DNA of 64,000 nucleotides from Branchipolynoe longqiensis (Eukaryota > Annelida > Polychaeta > Phyllodocida > Polynoidae), in NCBI GenBank assembly GCA_030323885.1, contig CM059198.1, forward strand, positions 9,446,086-9,510,085, given 5' to 3'. The notes below the pieces were generated by a model. The model was given only the letters and a program-made list of their open reading frames with translations. It was not told the DNA's origin and did not search any database. Position numbers and translations under genes: made by a program. Position 1 is the stretch's first letter. Each line of letters begins with the position of its first letter. Positions 50,619-59,477 of the stretch are shown in pieces.

Positions 50619-53600
50619 GTATAATGCATTATGGTAATATAAAGCACGGAGGGTGAATATGTATTTGTTTCAGTTATTGTGATATTATTATTGTATATTG
50701 GAGTCGCGCGCCAACCCACTTAGGCCGACTTGGGCGACCGACGCGCCACTAACGGGCACTGCGCTAACTAATCGCGTGGATCATTCGCCACACTTCTGTT
50801 AGAAGTGTCTTTTGTTATAGATGTATTTCCCGTGACGTCTGCATAGATAATTACTTAGGCCTATGTGCGCGCGCAACTTGGCTGCAAAGGATCACAGTAA
50901 CTCTATTGGTTCTCAATTGCGGGATTTTTGACCCGAGTAAAAGAGTAAATAAACAACACAAGTTCTTAATGAGAAGTCCCGAAGTCAGATTTTAAAAAAC
51001 CTGTCTTTTAAATGCATGCGCACCATTTGTGATACATAACTGAGAACAGTACTGTTACTAGTGTTAGTTTAAAAAAATGCACAAAACAACATGATCAACA
51101 AAAGCACATGGCCTGCATCATGTAAATGTAAACAACAGCACATGACAAACCAATCAGAATGCTGCATTCTGGTCATGTGACCCCCAGCTGACAGATGAAG
51201 CAGATCACTTTGCACCTAAGGAAAAATTCAAATATCTAAAAGATTGCACCATATAACATCAAATCACTTTGCACACAAATAGAGAACGTGTTTATCATTC
51301 TAATAATGATCATTTTATAAGAAGGCCATTTGCCAATTAGCAGGGCTGAGCACTAGATTGCTTTGTTGTTTCCATTACGGTTCATCAGCCATGAAAGCTT
51401 TGCGTGCATACATGTCCGGTTCACCAGTGTTTATAAACACTGAAATAGGTCTATATATATTATGTATAGTGTAATTATGTAATCAATACACATGTATGTA
51501 TTTATGTATACAACATATAATTACTACTCATATGTGAATTGTAAAACTATGCCATACGTAAGTCTTGAAATGATTACTATTGTTATTTCAGCTGACTTGA
51601 GCTAGCTGTCAGACTAAATAGTCTACAGGCCCCTACATATCTTGTAAATAACTGTATTGTCACATGGCCGGAAGACCAGTGCCACGACACTGACAAAAGA
51701 CTTTATTCAATGAATAAACTATATTTACAACAACAAAAATGGAATGTAATAGCAAAGACAATGTAAAGACAATGTACGACAATACACGCCAGTCAGCGCT
51801 TTCCCATGAAATACAGATGCAGTGTTGCCACCCAACGGCAAACAAGGCAATTGGATAGGTCCCCTAGCCCAGCATAACTGTTGTACCATTGAAGCAAGGG
51901 GACAGGTTCCCTAGCCCACCCTAACTGCTGTACCATCAAAGACAATGTACAATAATTATAGTGTCTTATCTCCTAATATTAATAATGAAAACATTATTAT
52001 TTATGGTGTATTGAAAAGAAATTTCCACTGAATCGGTGAAGAAACACAACCAGGTATGTGAGATGAGCGGGAGATATACACTGTGTAAATATAACATTTT
52101 AATTGCGATTTAATGCGCACCTTGTTTGCCGTGGGATGGCGCCACTGCATGATTATTTCAGAAATTCCTATATGAAAGCACTGAGTGGTGTGGTGTGTCT
52201 TGTCGTACATTGTCTCAGTTGGATGTTCCCCACCGAGTGCAGCTACTCACACATGACCTCCTATCGCTATGTTCAGTTCAGAATCCAGGTAGGGCAGGCT
52301 CTTCGACTCCAGCTGGTATTTGTACAGCGGCTTACTTATCATATCCGCTACGATCTTTGCAACAAAGTTGGACAGGAGCACTGGAACCACGACGTCTATA
52401 TCTTGCGCCATCTCGACCTGTGATAGTTTTGCAATAATGTGAAGCATAAGGATTATGCGAGTATAAAGGCACAGCAGAGAATTACATGTGTATTTGCTCC
52501 TTTTATTACTGATTAGGTGCCTTACCTGATGTATGGCCCCTCCTTCACCTGACCGGTGGCGCCGCCACCGGCAAGAGCCCTGAACCGGGAAGCTACACTA
52601 TGCACATCATAAAGATTTGTGTTGGTACTAGTTGATTAAAGTTGCATCGTGTGCTGGTTTTGAGTTTCTGTCATTTTTCTTTATATATTAAATTTATTGT
52701 TTTAATCTATCTTACTTTAGCCAAAGACCCTATAATACTAAGACAGCTCACTCCCTATCTCTCCCATGGTAATGTAAATTTTGCAGTGCCACCTTGTGGT
52801 GGGTTTGATCAGCCTGGCTGCTGGTTGGTGTTTCACATGTAAACACATACAATTATATTATACATGAGATAGGTAAGTATGAATACACATCAATATGAAA
52901 TTGCTATGAACAAATACACATCATCAGCATCATCATCACCATCATCACACATCTTTCACATTCATATATACATTTATACATATAATATAGCAACTGTTTA
53001 ACCAAGAGAACAGCCAGCACACCAAGTGGTGGGTTTGATCATTTTGATTACACAGTACAGGGTGAGTGAGCCGTCTTAGTATTATAGGGTCTTTGCTTTA
53101 TCTTGAAGTAACATTTATTTTAAATGACCTACTTTTGAGATATTTGAAGTGCAAACATGTCAAATTAGTTTTGGTAGCACGCCAAAAGTCTGTTGCCATA
53201 GGCTTATGCAGTAACAGGTTCTATTAAATTGACTCAGGATTCCCTTATATAAGTGTGGCAACAGATGTTTAATAAGTACATCAGTATTTAAGTTAGATAT
53301 GTAGACTCAAATCTGGATAAATGTTTTGGTTTTGAAATGTTCATCGGACTATGCAGCTTTAACTAGTTTAAGAAGGGGAAATTTCAACTGTAGACAATTG
53401 GTCTTCCTCATTCCACTGCTCCTTGCTCTATCTTGAGGTTTTGCTCTATACCAGGCTAGGTAGTGACAAGTATCAATTTTTAAGTCATTGGTTTGACTCG
53501 GCCAAGGGTTCGAATCCCATGACCTACCAGAACGGGAGGCGGACGCTCAACTCATTCTGCCACCGCATCTGTTAAAGTTGCATAGTCCGATGGTTTTGAG

Positions 53601-56600
53601 TTTCTGTCATTTTCTGAGTTAAATATATTAAATTGATTGTTATAGCCTCCCTTACTTTAGTTTGAAGTAATTTTTATTTTAAATGTCTAACTTTTGAGAT
53701 ATTTGAAGTGCAACCATCCACAAATAATTTTGGCAGGCTTTAAAACTCTGACACCATAGGATCCTGCAGTAACATGTTCTATTAAATTGGTTCTGTATGC
53801 CCTTCTATACGGCAACAAGTGCTTAATATGTGCACCAGTATCTAAGTTGGATATGTAGAATCAAATCTGGATAATTGTTTTGGTTTTGAACATTTGATGT
53901 TTTCATCGGACTATGCAGATTTAACTTCGTAGGATTCAAACGTTTTTGTCTTGCGAGCTTTTCTCTTGTGAGCTTTTCAGTTGTGAGCTTTCGTCTTATG
54001 AGCTTTTATCCTGTGAGCTTTTGTTTTGTGAGCTTTTGTCTTATTAGCTTTTGTCTTATGAGCTTTTGTCTTATGAGCTTTTGTCTTATGAGCTTTTGTC
54101 TTATGAGCTTTTGTCTCATGAGCTTTTGTCTTATGAGCTTTTGTCTTATGAGCTTCTGTCCTGGAAGCGGTACTTACAATTATGACAGTAATGGCCAGTG
54201 TGAGGCGAGTAACTCCACCTAGAAGACTTCCTGCCCCAAGGATGGCCATCACTCCAGGATCCATCCATTCCCAAGTCTTTCCTTTGGGCAGGACACTCCC
54301 AGTCACGTACTCGTTCAAGTGCAGCATGCCGACACCCAGCATACGACCGCACAGCGACCCGGCTACCCTGAAAACCAAACACAAGGCACGGAGAAGGAAA
54401 AATGGCGTCAGAAGTATTGCCAACCTAGATGTACTGAGAATCCTTGAGGTTTTGCGTTGCGGGCTTGGAAGCCGAGTGGTGGCAGCCACCAGCTTGCTAG
54501 GGTTATCTGTGGGCATGCCTCCCCGCTCCACCACCCCCCCCCCCTCCCAGTATATTTTTTAAATGGCTTTAGAATGGGCTATTTGAGGGCATTCCCAACG
54601 AGTTATAGGCTGATGTTTTAAGGTTCCCCCATCTATAGCGCTGTCCGCCTTTCAGCAGGTCATGAAGAAGCAGCGTAGTTTGTTTGTTGTTGTTTTATGT
54701 CCTAACAACATCTAATGTCATATCAGGATAGGTACCGACTTGTGACAGTGCACACTCATGGTGACTTTATAGTGCTGCCCCACTGGAAGAGCAGGCCGCC
54801 AGCACCATGACCTGATATCCCACTCAGCCACATTATCCTGACACTGAGCCAACCAGTCCTTGCCCTATCCTAATAAATCCGAGCGCCAGGCTAGGAAGCA
54901 ACAAGTATCAATTTTTAAGTCATTGGTTTGACTCGACCAGGGTTCGAACCCAAGACCCCACGATCTACCAACACGGGAGACGGACGCTGTCACTCATTCA
55001 GCCATCCCGTCTGGTGGAACCAGTGTAGTGTGACTGGGGTATAAGTTAACAATTGACTTACAGTAATGGAACGAAGGTGCCCCCAGCTATAGCGCTGCCC
55101 GCCGTCCAACAGGTCATGAACAGCCAGCACCCAAGCACGGCGCCCAGAGCCGGGTAGTTGAAGACGCGATGAACCCCGCGCTGCGACAGGCGCCCCAGTA
55201 TCGCAGTCCCCGAGTCCATCATGAGTGTCGCGACTGGAAGAAAAATGGCGGTAACTACTTCCGGATGCATGCAGTGTTAAGCTAGGAACAGACAGGACGC
55301 GGGCGTGACGGGTGCGTGACACGGGCGTGACAGGGGCGCCAAGGACAGGTGGGCGACGTGTGGTACTCACGCGGAAGTATCAATCTCGGCATTAATAGGA
55401 TAGGGCAAGGGCTGGTTTGCTCAGTGTCAGGATAATGTGACTGAGTGGGATATTCGGTCATGGTGCCAGCGGCCTGATTTCCCAGTGGGGCAGCACTATA
55501 AAGTTGTTATGAGTGCGCACTGTTACAAGTCGGTACCCATCCTGATATGACCTTAGATGTTGCCGGGATGTAAAACTCTGAGAACCAACCCAACAACTTA
55601 GTAAGAGTCTTACTCTGGGGCACTGTGGTGGCATTACACCAACAATGATTTGTGCTGGGATACACCAGACGGGATGGCCGAATGAGTTAGAGCGTCCGTC
55701 TCTCGTGCTGGTAGATCGTGGGGTCGTGGGTTCGAGTCCCAGTCGATTCAAACCAATGACTTTAAAATTGATACTTGTCGCTTCCTAGCCAGGCGCTCGG
55801 CATTATTAGGATAGGGCAAGGACTGGTGTGCTCAGTGTCAGGATAATGTGACTGAGTGGGATACCAGGTCATGGTGCCGGTGGCCTGGTTTCCCAGTGGG
55901 ACAGCACTATCAAGTCACCATGAGTGCGCACTGTCACAAGTCGGTACCCGTCCTGATATGACCTTAGATGTTGCTAGGATGTAAAACAACAACAAACAAA
56001 CAACTTTGTGCCGGGCGGTACACCAGTACCGTATGCATGAAGCGGTGTTAGCGCTCCTATCCCGGGGATAGCGCCTATCCCCGGGATAGAGGAGCAAAAA
56101 CGGTAAGCATGAATCAGTGTTCGCGCTATCCTCGCGATCCTAACCCGTGTTAGCCTATCCTTCCTTTCTACCAGGGTTAGTGCTATATCCCAGCAAGGAT
56201 AGCTGTAGATTTTGCACTGCTATTCTGCTATTTATGAGCACTGGTAATTACAAATTCTGTTATTTATCAAATATTAGCATGCTAAAATTGAAAACAGCGC
56301 GTGTGCGGTAGATAAAAGATTCACCCATACCTAATACTGTAGGTACACGGTGAATTTTTTGTCTTGCACATGGCAGTCACTGTCAACATTGCGAGCACTA
56401 AACAAATGAAAACAACAACAAAAAGCACAGATCAACTATTCACTGCTAATATCAAATTATGTTATTCATGAGAGTGATATTTACAGCTAATATCAAATTC
56501 TGTTATAGATGAGTGATTCTCAAATGTAAAAATGCTAAATCCGAACAAAATCTGTTTCAAATAGGAATTAACAGTGAAAGCTCTCGATTCAAGATTAAAG

Positions 56601-58200
56601 GTAAAAATCTTAGGGTTATAACTGATATCCATAACCCAGTGTTCCGACATTTTTTCTAATGGATTGTTTAGCAGCCCTGTCACAAGGAAAGATTGTTTTA
56701 TATAACGACACCTCTAGAGCACATCGATTTTTATCAGCAGCTATTGGATGTCAAACATATGGTCATTCTGACATATTTCTTTGGAGGAAACCTGCTGCCG
56801 CCACATAGACGACTCTTTCCGATAAGCAGCAAGGGGTCTTTTATATGCACTTTCCCACAGACAGGATAGCACATACGACAGCCTTTGATGAACCAGTTGT
56901 GGACCACTGGTTGGAACGGAAACTAGCCCAAACTGCAAATGTGTCCACTGAGCAGGATCGCTCGGATGACTGTCACCTTCACAGGTGGACACTCTACTAC
57001 CTGAGCTACGTCCCGCTCAGCAGCCCTGGAACAGAAACAGAGCTGTGGAAGTAACTAGGGTAGGCCTAAACCATCAGATACTCACCTTCACTGTATGTAT
57101 CGTTTTCTTGACAGATGTATATGTCGGGTTTAAAAGAACGGTTTCTGTAAAGGAAAAAGAAGAGACATCTTACACTTGTTTCTGGTGGCTTAAAGCTGCA
57201 TAGTCCAATGAAGCATCAAATGTTCAAAATCAAAACCAAAACAATTATGTAAATTTGATTCTACATATCTAACTTAGATATGGATGTATTTATTAAGCAT
57301 TTGTCGTCCGGCCATGTTATGCTACATATATAAATAGTCTAAATCAACAAGAGTTTGATACAAATAGGAATACAACAAGAAGAAGAGACTATAACAATCA
57401 ATTTAATATATTTCTCTCAGAAAAAATGACAGAAACTCAAGAACCATCGTAATATTATCAGGACCGTAAAGCCCTAGTCACATAGCCATTAGTGGACGTC
57501 GGTGAACGAGGGTGAACATAGTGGAGGCTAACGTGGGCCAAACGTAGTGTAAGTATGTTAAACTATGTTGAAATATGTTACGGTACAGCACCTTTTTGCC
57601 ACCGAATGATACAGATAAATACGTTACGGTAGGGATGCCGGTACGTTCAACTACTTTCATCTAAGTTAGCTTCCACTACATTCAACTACGTTCAACTACG
57701 TCCACTAACAGCTATCTGATGCGTGACGTTGAATGGCATTGGTTTTGTGCGGGTCAAAGTACGCTAGAGTACATTAAGAGCTACGTTCTACTATGTTTGA
57801 AATTCAGCTTCTAACATACCGCTCTTTTGAACGTGTCAAAAAATTTAATAGGAGATCACGGCTCACCCACATTATTACCAAGTTAACATCAAGGACAAGT
57901 ACGGATGCCAGTATATTCAACAACTTTCAACTACGTTAGCCTCCACTACGTTCAACTACGTTCAACTACGTTAGCCTCCACTATGTTCACCTACGTCCAC
58001 TAATGGCTATGTGACCAGGGTTTAAGCATTCGAGACCCCGTGTACTGTAACTTTACCACAGTCAGGCCGATAGTATCAGAAGTAAAAGGAATCTTCACTT
58101 ACTGCGCACAGTTTCCGGTGATAGACAGGCTCTCCATGTCTGGCAGCTTCGTGCACTCAAAAGCTATCGGCAAGTAGACCACTACCCCAGACATGAGGAG
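41445..58200 (-). CDS. CLC-family chloride channel / H+/Cl- exchanger (3' nine exons)
   Basis: Nine minus-strand exons, spliced in phase, encode about 499 residues to the stop. The protein has the late membrane half of a CLC transporter: AGGTFVPLL (the third anion-site motif, GxFxP type), the [20 protein letters not shown] helix pair, and then two cytoplasmic CBS domains ([40 protein letters not shown]). The short inter-CBS linker and the [14 protein letters not shown] ending resemble CLC-7, the lysosomal 2Cl-/H+ exchanger, more than CLC-6. The Pro/Asn-rich tail is longer than I expect for CLC-7. The first anion-binding motifs and the gating and proton glutamates lie in upstream exons outside what I can assign, so channel versus exchanger cannot be decided. 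It is convergent with the vWA gene. Confidence 0.9.
41892..42221. other. CLC intron, little recognised
   Basis: Has a C run (42046-42056) and a segment similar to 54400-54600 ('gatccttgaggt', 'gccgagtggtggga', 'gggcatgc'), so part is a repeat shared between two introns of this gene. Confidence 0.5.
42222..43144 (+). mobile_element. MITE family 1 split by a LINE insertion
   Basis: The MITE halves are 42222-42511 and 43062-43144. Between them is a minus-strand LINE 3' fragment. An 11-base duplication CTAAGTTAGAT (42501-42511 and 43062-43072) flanks the insert. Confidence 0.88.
42512..43061 (-). mobile_element. 5'-truncated LINE (RTE-like), RT C-terminus
   Basis: The minus-strand frame 42515-43003 encodes [20 protein letters not shown] through LYGAETW-type sequence (here [20 protein letters not shown]) and [20 protein letters not shown]. 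It ends in an (ATTGATTG)n tail. It is almost identical to the 3' part of 46067-47567, so it is recent. RTE membership is my best guess. Confidence 0.85.
43364..43595 (-). repeat. SINE family D, 3' part
   Basis: Minus strand from 'ttgttttatttaacaacact' to 'gtggacaactggttccggtg'; the head is missing. It ends 48 bases from the next CLC exon. Confidence 0.8.
43643..43738 (-). CDS. CLC gene, exon (CBS linker)
   Basis: Acceptor 'ttcttgtgcag' before 43738; donor GTAAGC from 43642; phase 0 on both sides, 32 codons. It encodes [20 protein letters not shown] and [12 protein letters not shown], aligning with the FRDAYPRFPP region between the CBS domains of CLC-7. Confidence 0.9.
43850..44085 (+). mobile_element. 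pogo/Tigger-like MITE
   Basis: Starts 'acagtataaccccgttaatc'. A second, similar start with a reversed partner is at 44018-44075 ('acagtttaaccccattaaac', 'gatcggttaatccaaac'). These CAGT..AACCCCGTTAA ends are typical of pogo-class elements. Confidence 0.65.
44185..44518 (+). repeat. SINE family B, full copy
   Basis: The best preserved copy. A box TGGCCGAATGAGTTAGAGCG, B box GGTTCGAACCCTGG, body of about 230 bases, and a tail of AAAACAACAACAAACAGAC. Confidence 0.9.
44519..44788. other. CLC intron, nothing recognised
   Basis: AT-rich unique-looking intron sequence. Confidence 0.4.
44789..45200 (+). mobile_element. MITE family 3 copy
   Basis: 'aaagaggctgtcacacatca' at the left, 'gatgcgtgaccgccgcttta' at the right. 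The internal 'catgaaacggacatgaaacg' repeat is as in 29477-29900. Confidence 0.88.
45287..45445 (+). repeat. ~21-23-bp array of GACAGTTTAATGACACTTTA type
   Basis: About seven imperfect units ('ttagtgacagtttattgaca'). The same satellite forms 48228-48640 in the next intron. Confidence 0.88.
45773..45863 (-). CDS. CLC gene, exon (end of CBS1)
   Basis: Acceptor 'gccatttcag' before 45863; donor GTAAGC from 45772. It encodes [20 protein letters not shown] and [10 protein letters not shown]. Confidence 0.9.
45991..47851 (-). mobile_element. MITE family 1 split by a LINE insertion
   Basis: The MITE halves (minus orientation) are 45991 to about 46070 and about 47568 to 47851. A plus-strand LINE lies between. 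The insertion point is in the same 11-base MITE window as at 42511, and the relative orientation is the same. Confidence 0.85.
46067..47567 (+). mobile_element. LINE (RTE-like) with reverse transcriptase frame
   Basis: An open frame runs from about 46051 to 47514 (487 residues). RT motifs visible are [20 protein letters not shown], a [17 protein letters not shown] block, [15 protein letters not shown] (first catalytic Asp), [16 protein letters not shown] and [11 protein letters not shown] (the YADD box), then the C-terminal MYGAETW region. The endonuclease half is missing, so the copy is 5'-truncated at about 1.5 kb. The frame ends TGA after RDKW; the sibling copy at 42515 reads on for about 17 more residues. 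It ends in (GATT)n. Confidence 0.88.
47884..48218 (+). repeat. 14-bp array of CAGCTGATTGTAAC
   Basis: About 23 units, with variants gttac, gtgac and cagttgat. Nearly every unit carries the palindrome CAGCTG. It lies in a CLC intron. Confidence 0.95.
48228..48640 (+). repeat. ~22-bp array of GACAGTTTAATGACACTTTGGT
   Basis: About 18 imperfect units directly after the 14-bp array. It is the same satellite as 45287-45445. Confidence 0.92.
48720..48899 (-). CDS. CLC gene, exon (CBS1)
   Basis: Acceptor 'ttcattaaaag' before 48899; donor GTGAGG from 48719. 59 whole codons: [20 protein letters not shown] through [20 protein letters not shown] and LLT. It begins the first CBS domain. Confidence 0.92.
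48949..49739 (+). mobile_element. MITE family 4 interrupted by another TIR element
   Basis: The outer parts 48949-49020 ('gtcacatacacgttagtgga') and 49589-49739 ('cactaacgtgtatgtgaccg') are mirror halves of family 4. They enclose the element 49021-49588. Confidence 0.82.
49021..49588 (+). mobile_element. TIR element nested in MITE family 4
   Basis: Ends 'agccccgttcacactggcaa' and 'cgccagtgtgagcggggct' are inverted repeats extending about 45 bases (with 'aaacgcttcatctaaatcgc' inverted at 49540-49560). Internal GAAGCGATTTAG words repeat. It is non-coding. Confidence 0.85.
49740..50112. other. CLC intron, nothing recognised
   Basis: A short SINE-tail-like scrap at 49857-49900 ('gttacgtcctggcaacatgt'); otherwise unique-looking AT-rich sequence. 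Confidence 0.4.
50113..50420 (+). mobile_element. MITE family 3, shortened copy
   Basis: 'taaagtgcctgtcacactat' at the left, 'gatgtgtgacagggccttaa' at the right; internally deleted relative to 44789-45200. Confidence 0.85.
50570..50615. repeat. (TA)n microsatellite
   Basis: About 45 bases of alternating T and A. Confidence 0.95.
50616..51734. other. CLC intron, nothing recognised
   Basis: About 1.1 kb without a clear exon, known repeat or array. Short open frames lack coding character. Confidence 0.4.
51735..52250. repeat. Repeat family shared with 27744-28060
   Basis: A forward copy at about 51750-51900 ('gacaatgtacgacaatacac', 'tcccatgaaatacagatgca') is followed, after about 190 bases, by an inverted partner at about 52105-52215 ('gtttgccgtgggatggcgcc', 'cttgtcgtacattgtct'). 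These arms are inverted, suggesting one TIR element that ends next to the exon donor at 52250. Confidence 0.65.
52251..52417 (-). CDS. CLC gene, exon (last membrane helices)
   Basis: Acceptor 'aactatcacag' before 52417; donor GTGAGT from 52250. It encodes [20 protein letters not shown] and continues to [20 protein letters not shown], equivalent to the ELTG..PLM..W-GD..Y region after the last anion-site helices. Confidence 0.92.
52636..53362 (+). mobile_element. MITE family 1 split by a MITE family 5 insertion
   Basis: The outer MITE halves are 52636-52722 and 53095-53362 (ends TTAAAGTTGCATCG and CGGACTATGCAGCTTTAA). Confidence 0.88.
52723..53094 (-). mobile_element. MITE family 5, nested copy
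   Basis: Same 31-base inverted ends as 35655-36035, in reverse orientation, inserted into the middle of the family 1 MITE. Confidence 0.92.
53366..53571 (-). repeat. SINE family B variant
   Basis: Minus strand from 'aagaaggggaaatttcaact' to the head 'ctcattctgccaccgcatct'. It sits exactly between two family 1 MITEs. Confidence 0.8.
53572..53924 (+). mobile_element. MITE family 1, full copy
   Basis: TTAAAGTTGCATAGTCCGAT at the left, ATCGGACTATGCAGATTTAA at the right. Confidence 0.9.
53955..54165 (+). repeat. 15-bp array of GAGCTTTTGTCTTAT next to a splice donor
   Basis: About 14 units, the last seven almost perfect. It ends 13 bases from the donor of the CLC exon 54178-54367. Read on the minus strand in the frame of that exon it would give a Lys-Thr-Lys-Ala-His repeat. 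Confidence 0.93.
54178..54367 (-). CDS. CLC gene, exon (anion-site helix and next helices)
   Basis: Acceptor 'tggttttcag' before 54367; donor GTAAGT from 54177. It encodes [20 protein letters not shown] and continues [20 protein letters not shown] and ITVII, the well conserved GA..LGGVTR membrane segment. Confidence 0.93.
54676..55014 (-). repeat. SINE family B, full copy
   Basis: Minus strand: tail 'tttgtttgttgttgttttat', body, then B box and A box ending 'cattcagccatcccgtctg'. Confidence 0.88.
55062..55233 (-). CDS. CLC gene, exon (GxFxP anion-site motif)
   Basis: Acceptor 'tttcttccag' before 55233; donor GTAAGT from 55061. It encodes [20 protein letters not shown] and continues [23 protein letters not shown] corresponds to the anion-coordinating loop; CWT..G..AG matches the CWTYGLTVSAG region of CLC-7. 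Confidence 0.93.
55386..55590 (+). repeat. SINE family B, 3' part
   Basis: 'ggcattaataggatagggca' through 'gatgttgccgggatgtaaaa'. Confidence 0.8.
55666..56003 (+). repeat. SINE family B, full copy
   Basis: A box TGGCCGAATGAGTTAGAGCG, B box GGTTCGAGTCCC, body, and tail AAAACAACAACAAACAAAC. Confidence 0.9.
56004..56687. other. CLC intron with a palindromic patch
   Basis: 56050-56165 has strongly palindromic words (CTATCCCGGGGATAGCGC) that recur with variants. 56310-56360 resembles the TIR element end at 22690-22720. Nothing else was recognised. Confidence 0.5.
56688..57022 (-). repeat. SINE family D, full copy
   Basis: Minus strand from 'ttgttttatataacgacacc' to the tRNA-like head 'ctacctgagctacgtcccgc'. 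Read in reverse, its A-box-like part is ACGTAGCTCAGGTAGTAGAG. Confidence 0.88.
57086..57144 (-). CDS. CLC gene, short exon
   Basis: Acceptor 'tcctttacag' before 57144; donor GTGAGT from 57085. 19 whole codons, [19 protein letters not shown], equivalent to the lumenal CxEGEYN segment before the third anion motif. Confidence 0.88.
57190..57451 (-). mobile_element. MITE family 1, shortened copy
   Basis: 'ttaaagctgcatagtccaat' at the left; the right end is worn ('gaaccatcgtaatatta'). Confidence 0.75.
57469..58025 (+). mobile_element. MITE family 4, compound copy
   Basis: 'gtcacatagccattagtgga' at the left and 'ccactaatggctatgtgacc' at the right. An extra internal pair near 57690-57890 suggests two family 4 units, one inside the other. 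Confidence 0.75.
58103..58200 (-). CDS. CLC gene, most upstream exon assigned
   Basis: Acceptor 'tatatccacag' before 58200; donor GTAAGT from 58102; 32 whole codons, [20 protein letters not shown] and continuing [11 protein letters not shown]. The exon starts in phase 0, so at least one more upstream coding exon is required. None was found between 58201 and the transposon at 58811. Confidence 0.88.
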
Positions 58201-58309
58201 CTGTGGATATATAGGCAACTTCATGTCAAATTAGGCCAAATAGAAAAGAAATTGGTGGTCGTCCCCGCCGTGCCTGAAAAATCGCCCTCCCCTGAACTTG
58301 TTTGGGGGG

Positions 58310-58650
58310 TTTTAACTGTTAAATGGAGAGGGTGGGTAGAGTGAGAAATGGAAATTGGAGTGGAGAGGCGGGTGGATGGAGTCAGAAATAGAAAGGGGAA
58401 TGAAGAGGGGGGAATGGACAGGGCAGTCGGGGAAAGAAATGGGCAGGGATTTGAGGGGTGATAGGAAGGGAACTGGGAAGGGGAAGGAGCAGAGTCGAGA
58501 GTGGAGGAGGTTGGAAGAGGGAGGGTGTTGGAGTTTGGGAGAGGGAGGGTGTTGGATGGGGAGAAGGGAGGGTACGTGAATGAATGAAGGTTGTGGAGAG
58601 AATAGAGGAGGCAGGGGGCAGGGGGGCAGGGGGTAGGGGGCAGGGGGCGA
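58310..58650 (+). repeat. Purine-rich low-complexity tract
   Basis: Almost only A and G (GGGAGGGTGTTGGA, GGGGGCAGGGGGC) for about 340 bases, near-asymmetric between strands. It is not a gene. Confidence 0.8.
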
Positions 58651-58810
58651 GGAGATCAGTGAAATACTGAAAAATAAATTAATAAAAAATCAAAATAAAT
58701 GTAAAAGCCACCCGCCCAACCCTGATTTTCATGTCAAAAGGACGATCACCAATTTGTTTTCTTGGCCTTAGTACCGGCAGTCATTTGTATATATCTTAAA
58801 CTGGGCTGTT

Positions 58811-58975
58811 AATTCAATTAAGGCCGAGACAGAAGTATATGTATATAGTGGGTCTTTATTACACGGAAGAACTCAATGAACGTTATACAGTTTTGGTCAG
58901 TAAGAAGCCAGATCAGTCTCTCTCGTCATCTCGGGTCAGCTCTGATGGTGAGCTCCCGGACTCGAACCCTCAGCC
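58811..58975 (-). repeat. Split direct repeat B2 of second element
   Basis: 165 bases, identical by eye to 59311-59475 (offset exactly 500). Confidence 0.9.
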
Positions 58976-59013
58976 CTACCTGTTTTCCTTATTTTTCGGT
59001 GTGGGTGGGTGGG

Positions 59014-59314
59014 CAAAGAAATGTTGTTGGTGGTTCAATGGCGATGGCTGCAGCAGTTGTGTCCTGGTCTGAACTGAGGCTCTAGGGTTTGTGGGAAAAC
59101 TCCCAGTGTCGCCTCCTGGTGCCAAACTCGCTTACAGGCATTAGTTCAGGCAAGATCCATAAGGGGGCACCAGTGCAGTTCGGCGGCCACTATGTTAGTG
59201 GCAATGCGTAGTGCGGGGGAGTTTTATACAGATGGTGTTGCCGGCGGGTCAGTGGGTTCAATAATGTCCCGTCTCGCCCAAGAATTATCCATGTTAACAA
59301 TAACATGTACAATT
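59014..59314 (-). repeat. Split direct repeat A2 of second element
   Basis: 301 bases, matching 61478-61778 (offset 2464) except about two substitutions (for example 'cagttcgg' versus 'cagtttgg'). Confidence 0.9.
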
Positions 59315-59475
59315 CAATTAAGGCCGAGACAGAAGTATATGTATATAGTGGGTCTTTATTACACGGAAGAACTCAATGAACGTTATACAGTTTTGGTCAG
59401 TAAGAAGCCAGATCAGTCTCTCTCGTCATCTCGGGTCAGCTCTGATGGTGAGCTCCCGGACTCGAACCCTCAGCC
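59311..59475 (-). repeat. Split direct repeat B1 of second element
   Basis: 165 bases. It starts within the four-base AATT overlap with A2. Confidence 0.9.
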
Positions 59476-59477
59476 AA

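Noticed and set aside
53968..54222. Met/Ser/Phe/Cys repeat membrane protein on the plus strand
   Set aside because: This is the plus-strand shadow of the 15-bp array, antisense to the CLC exon.
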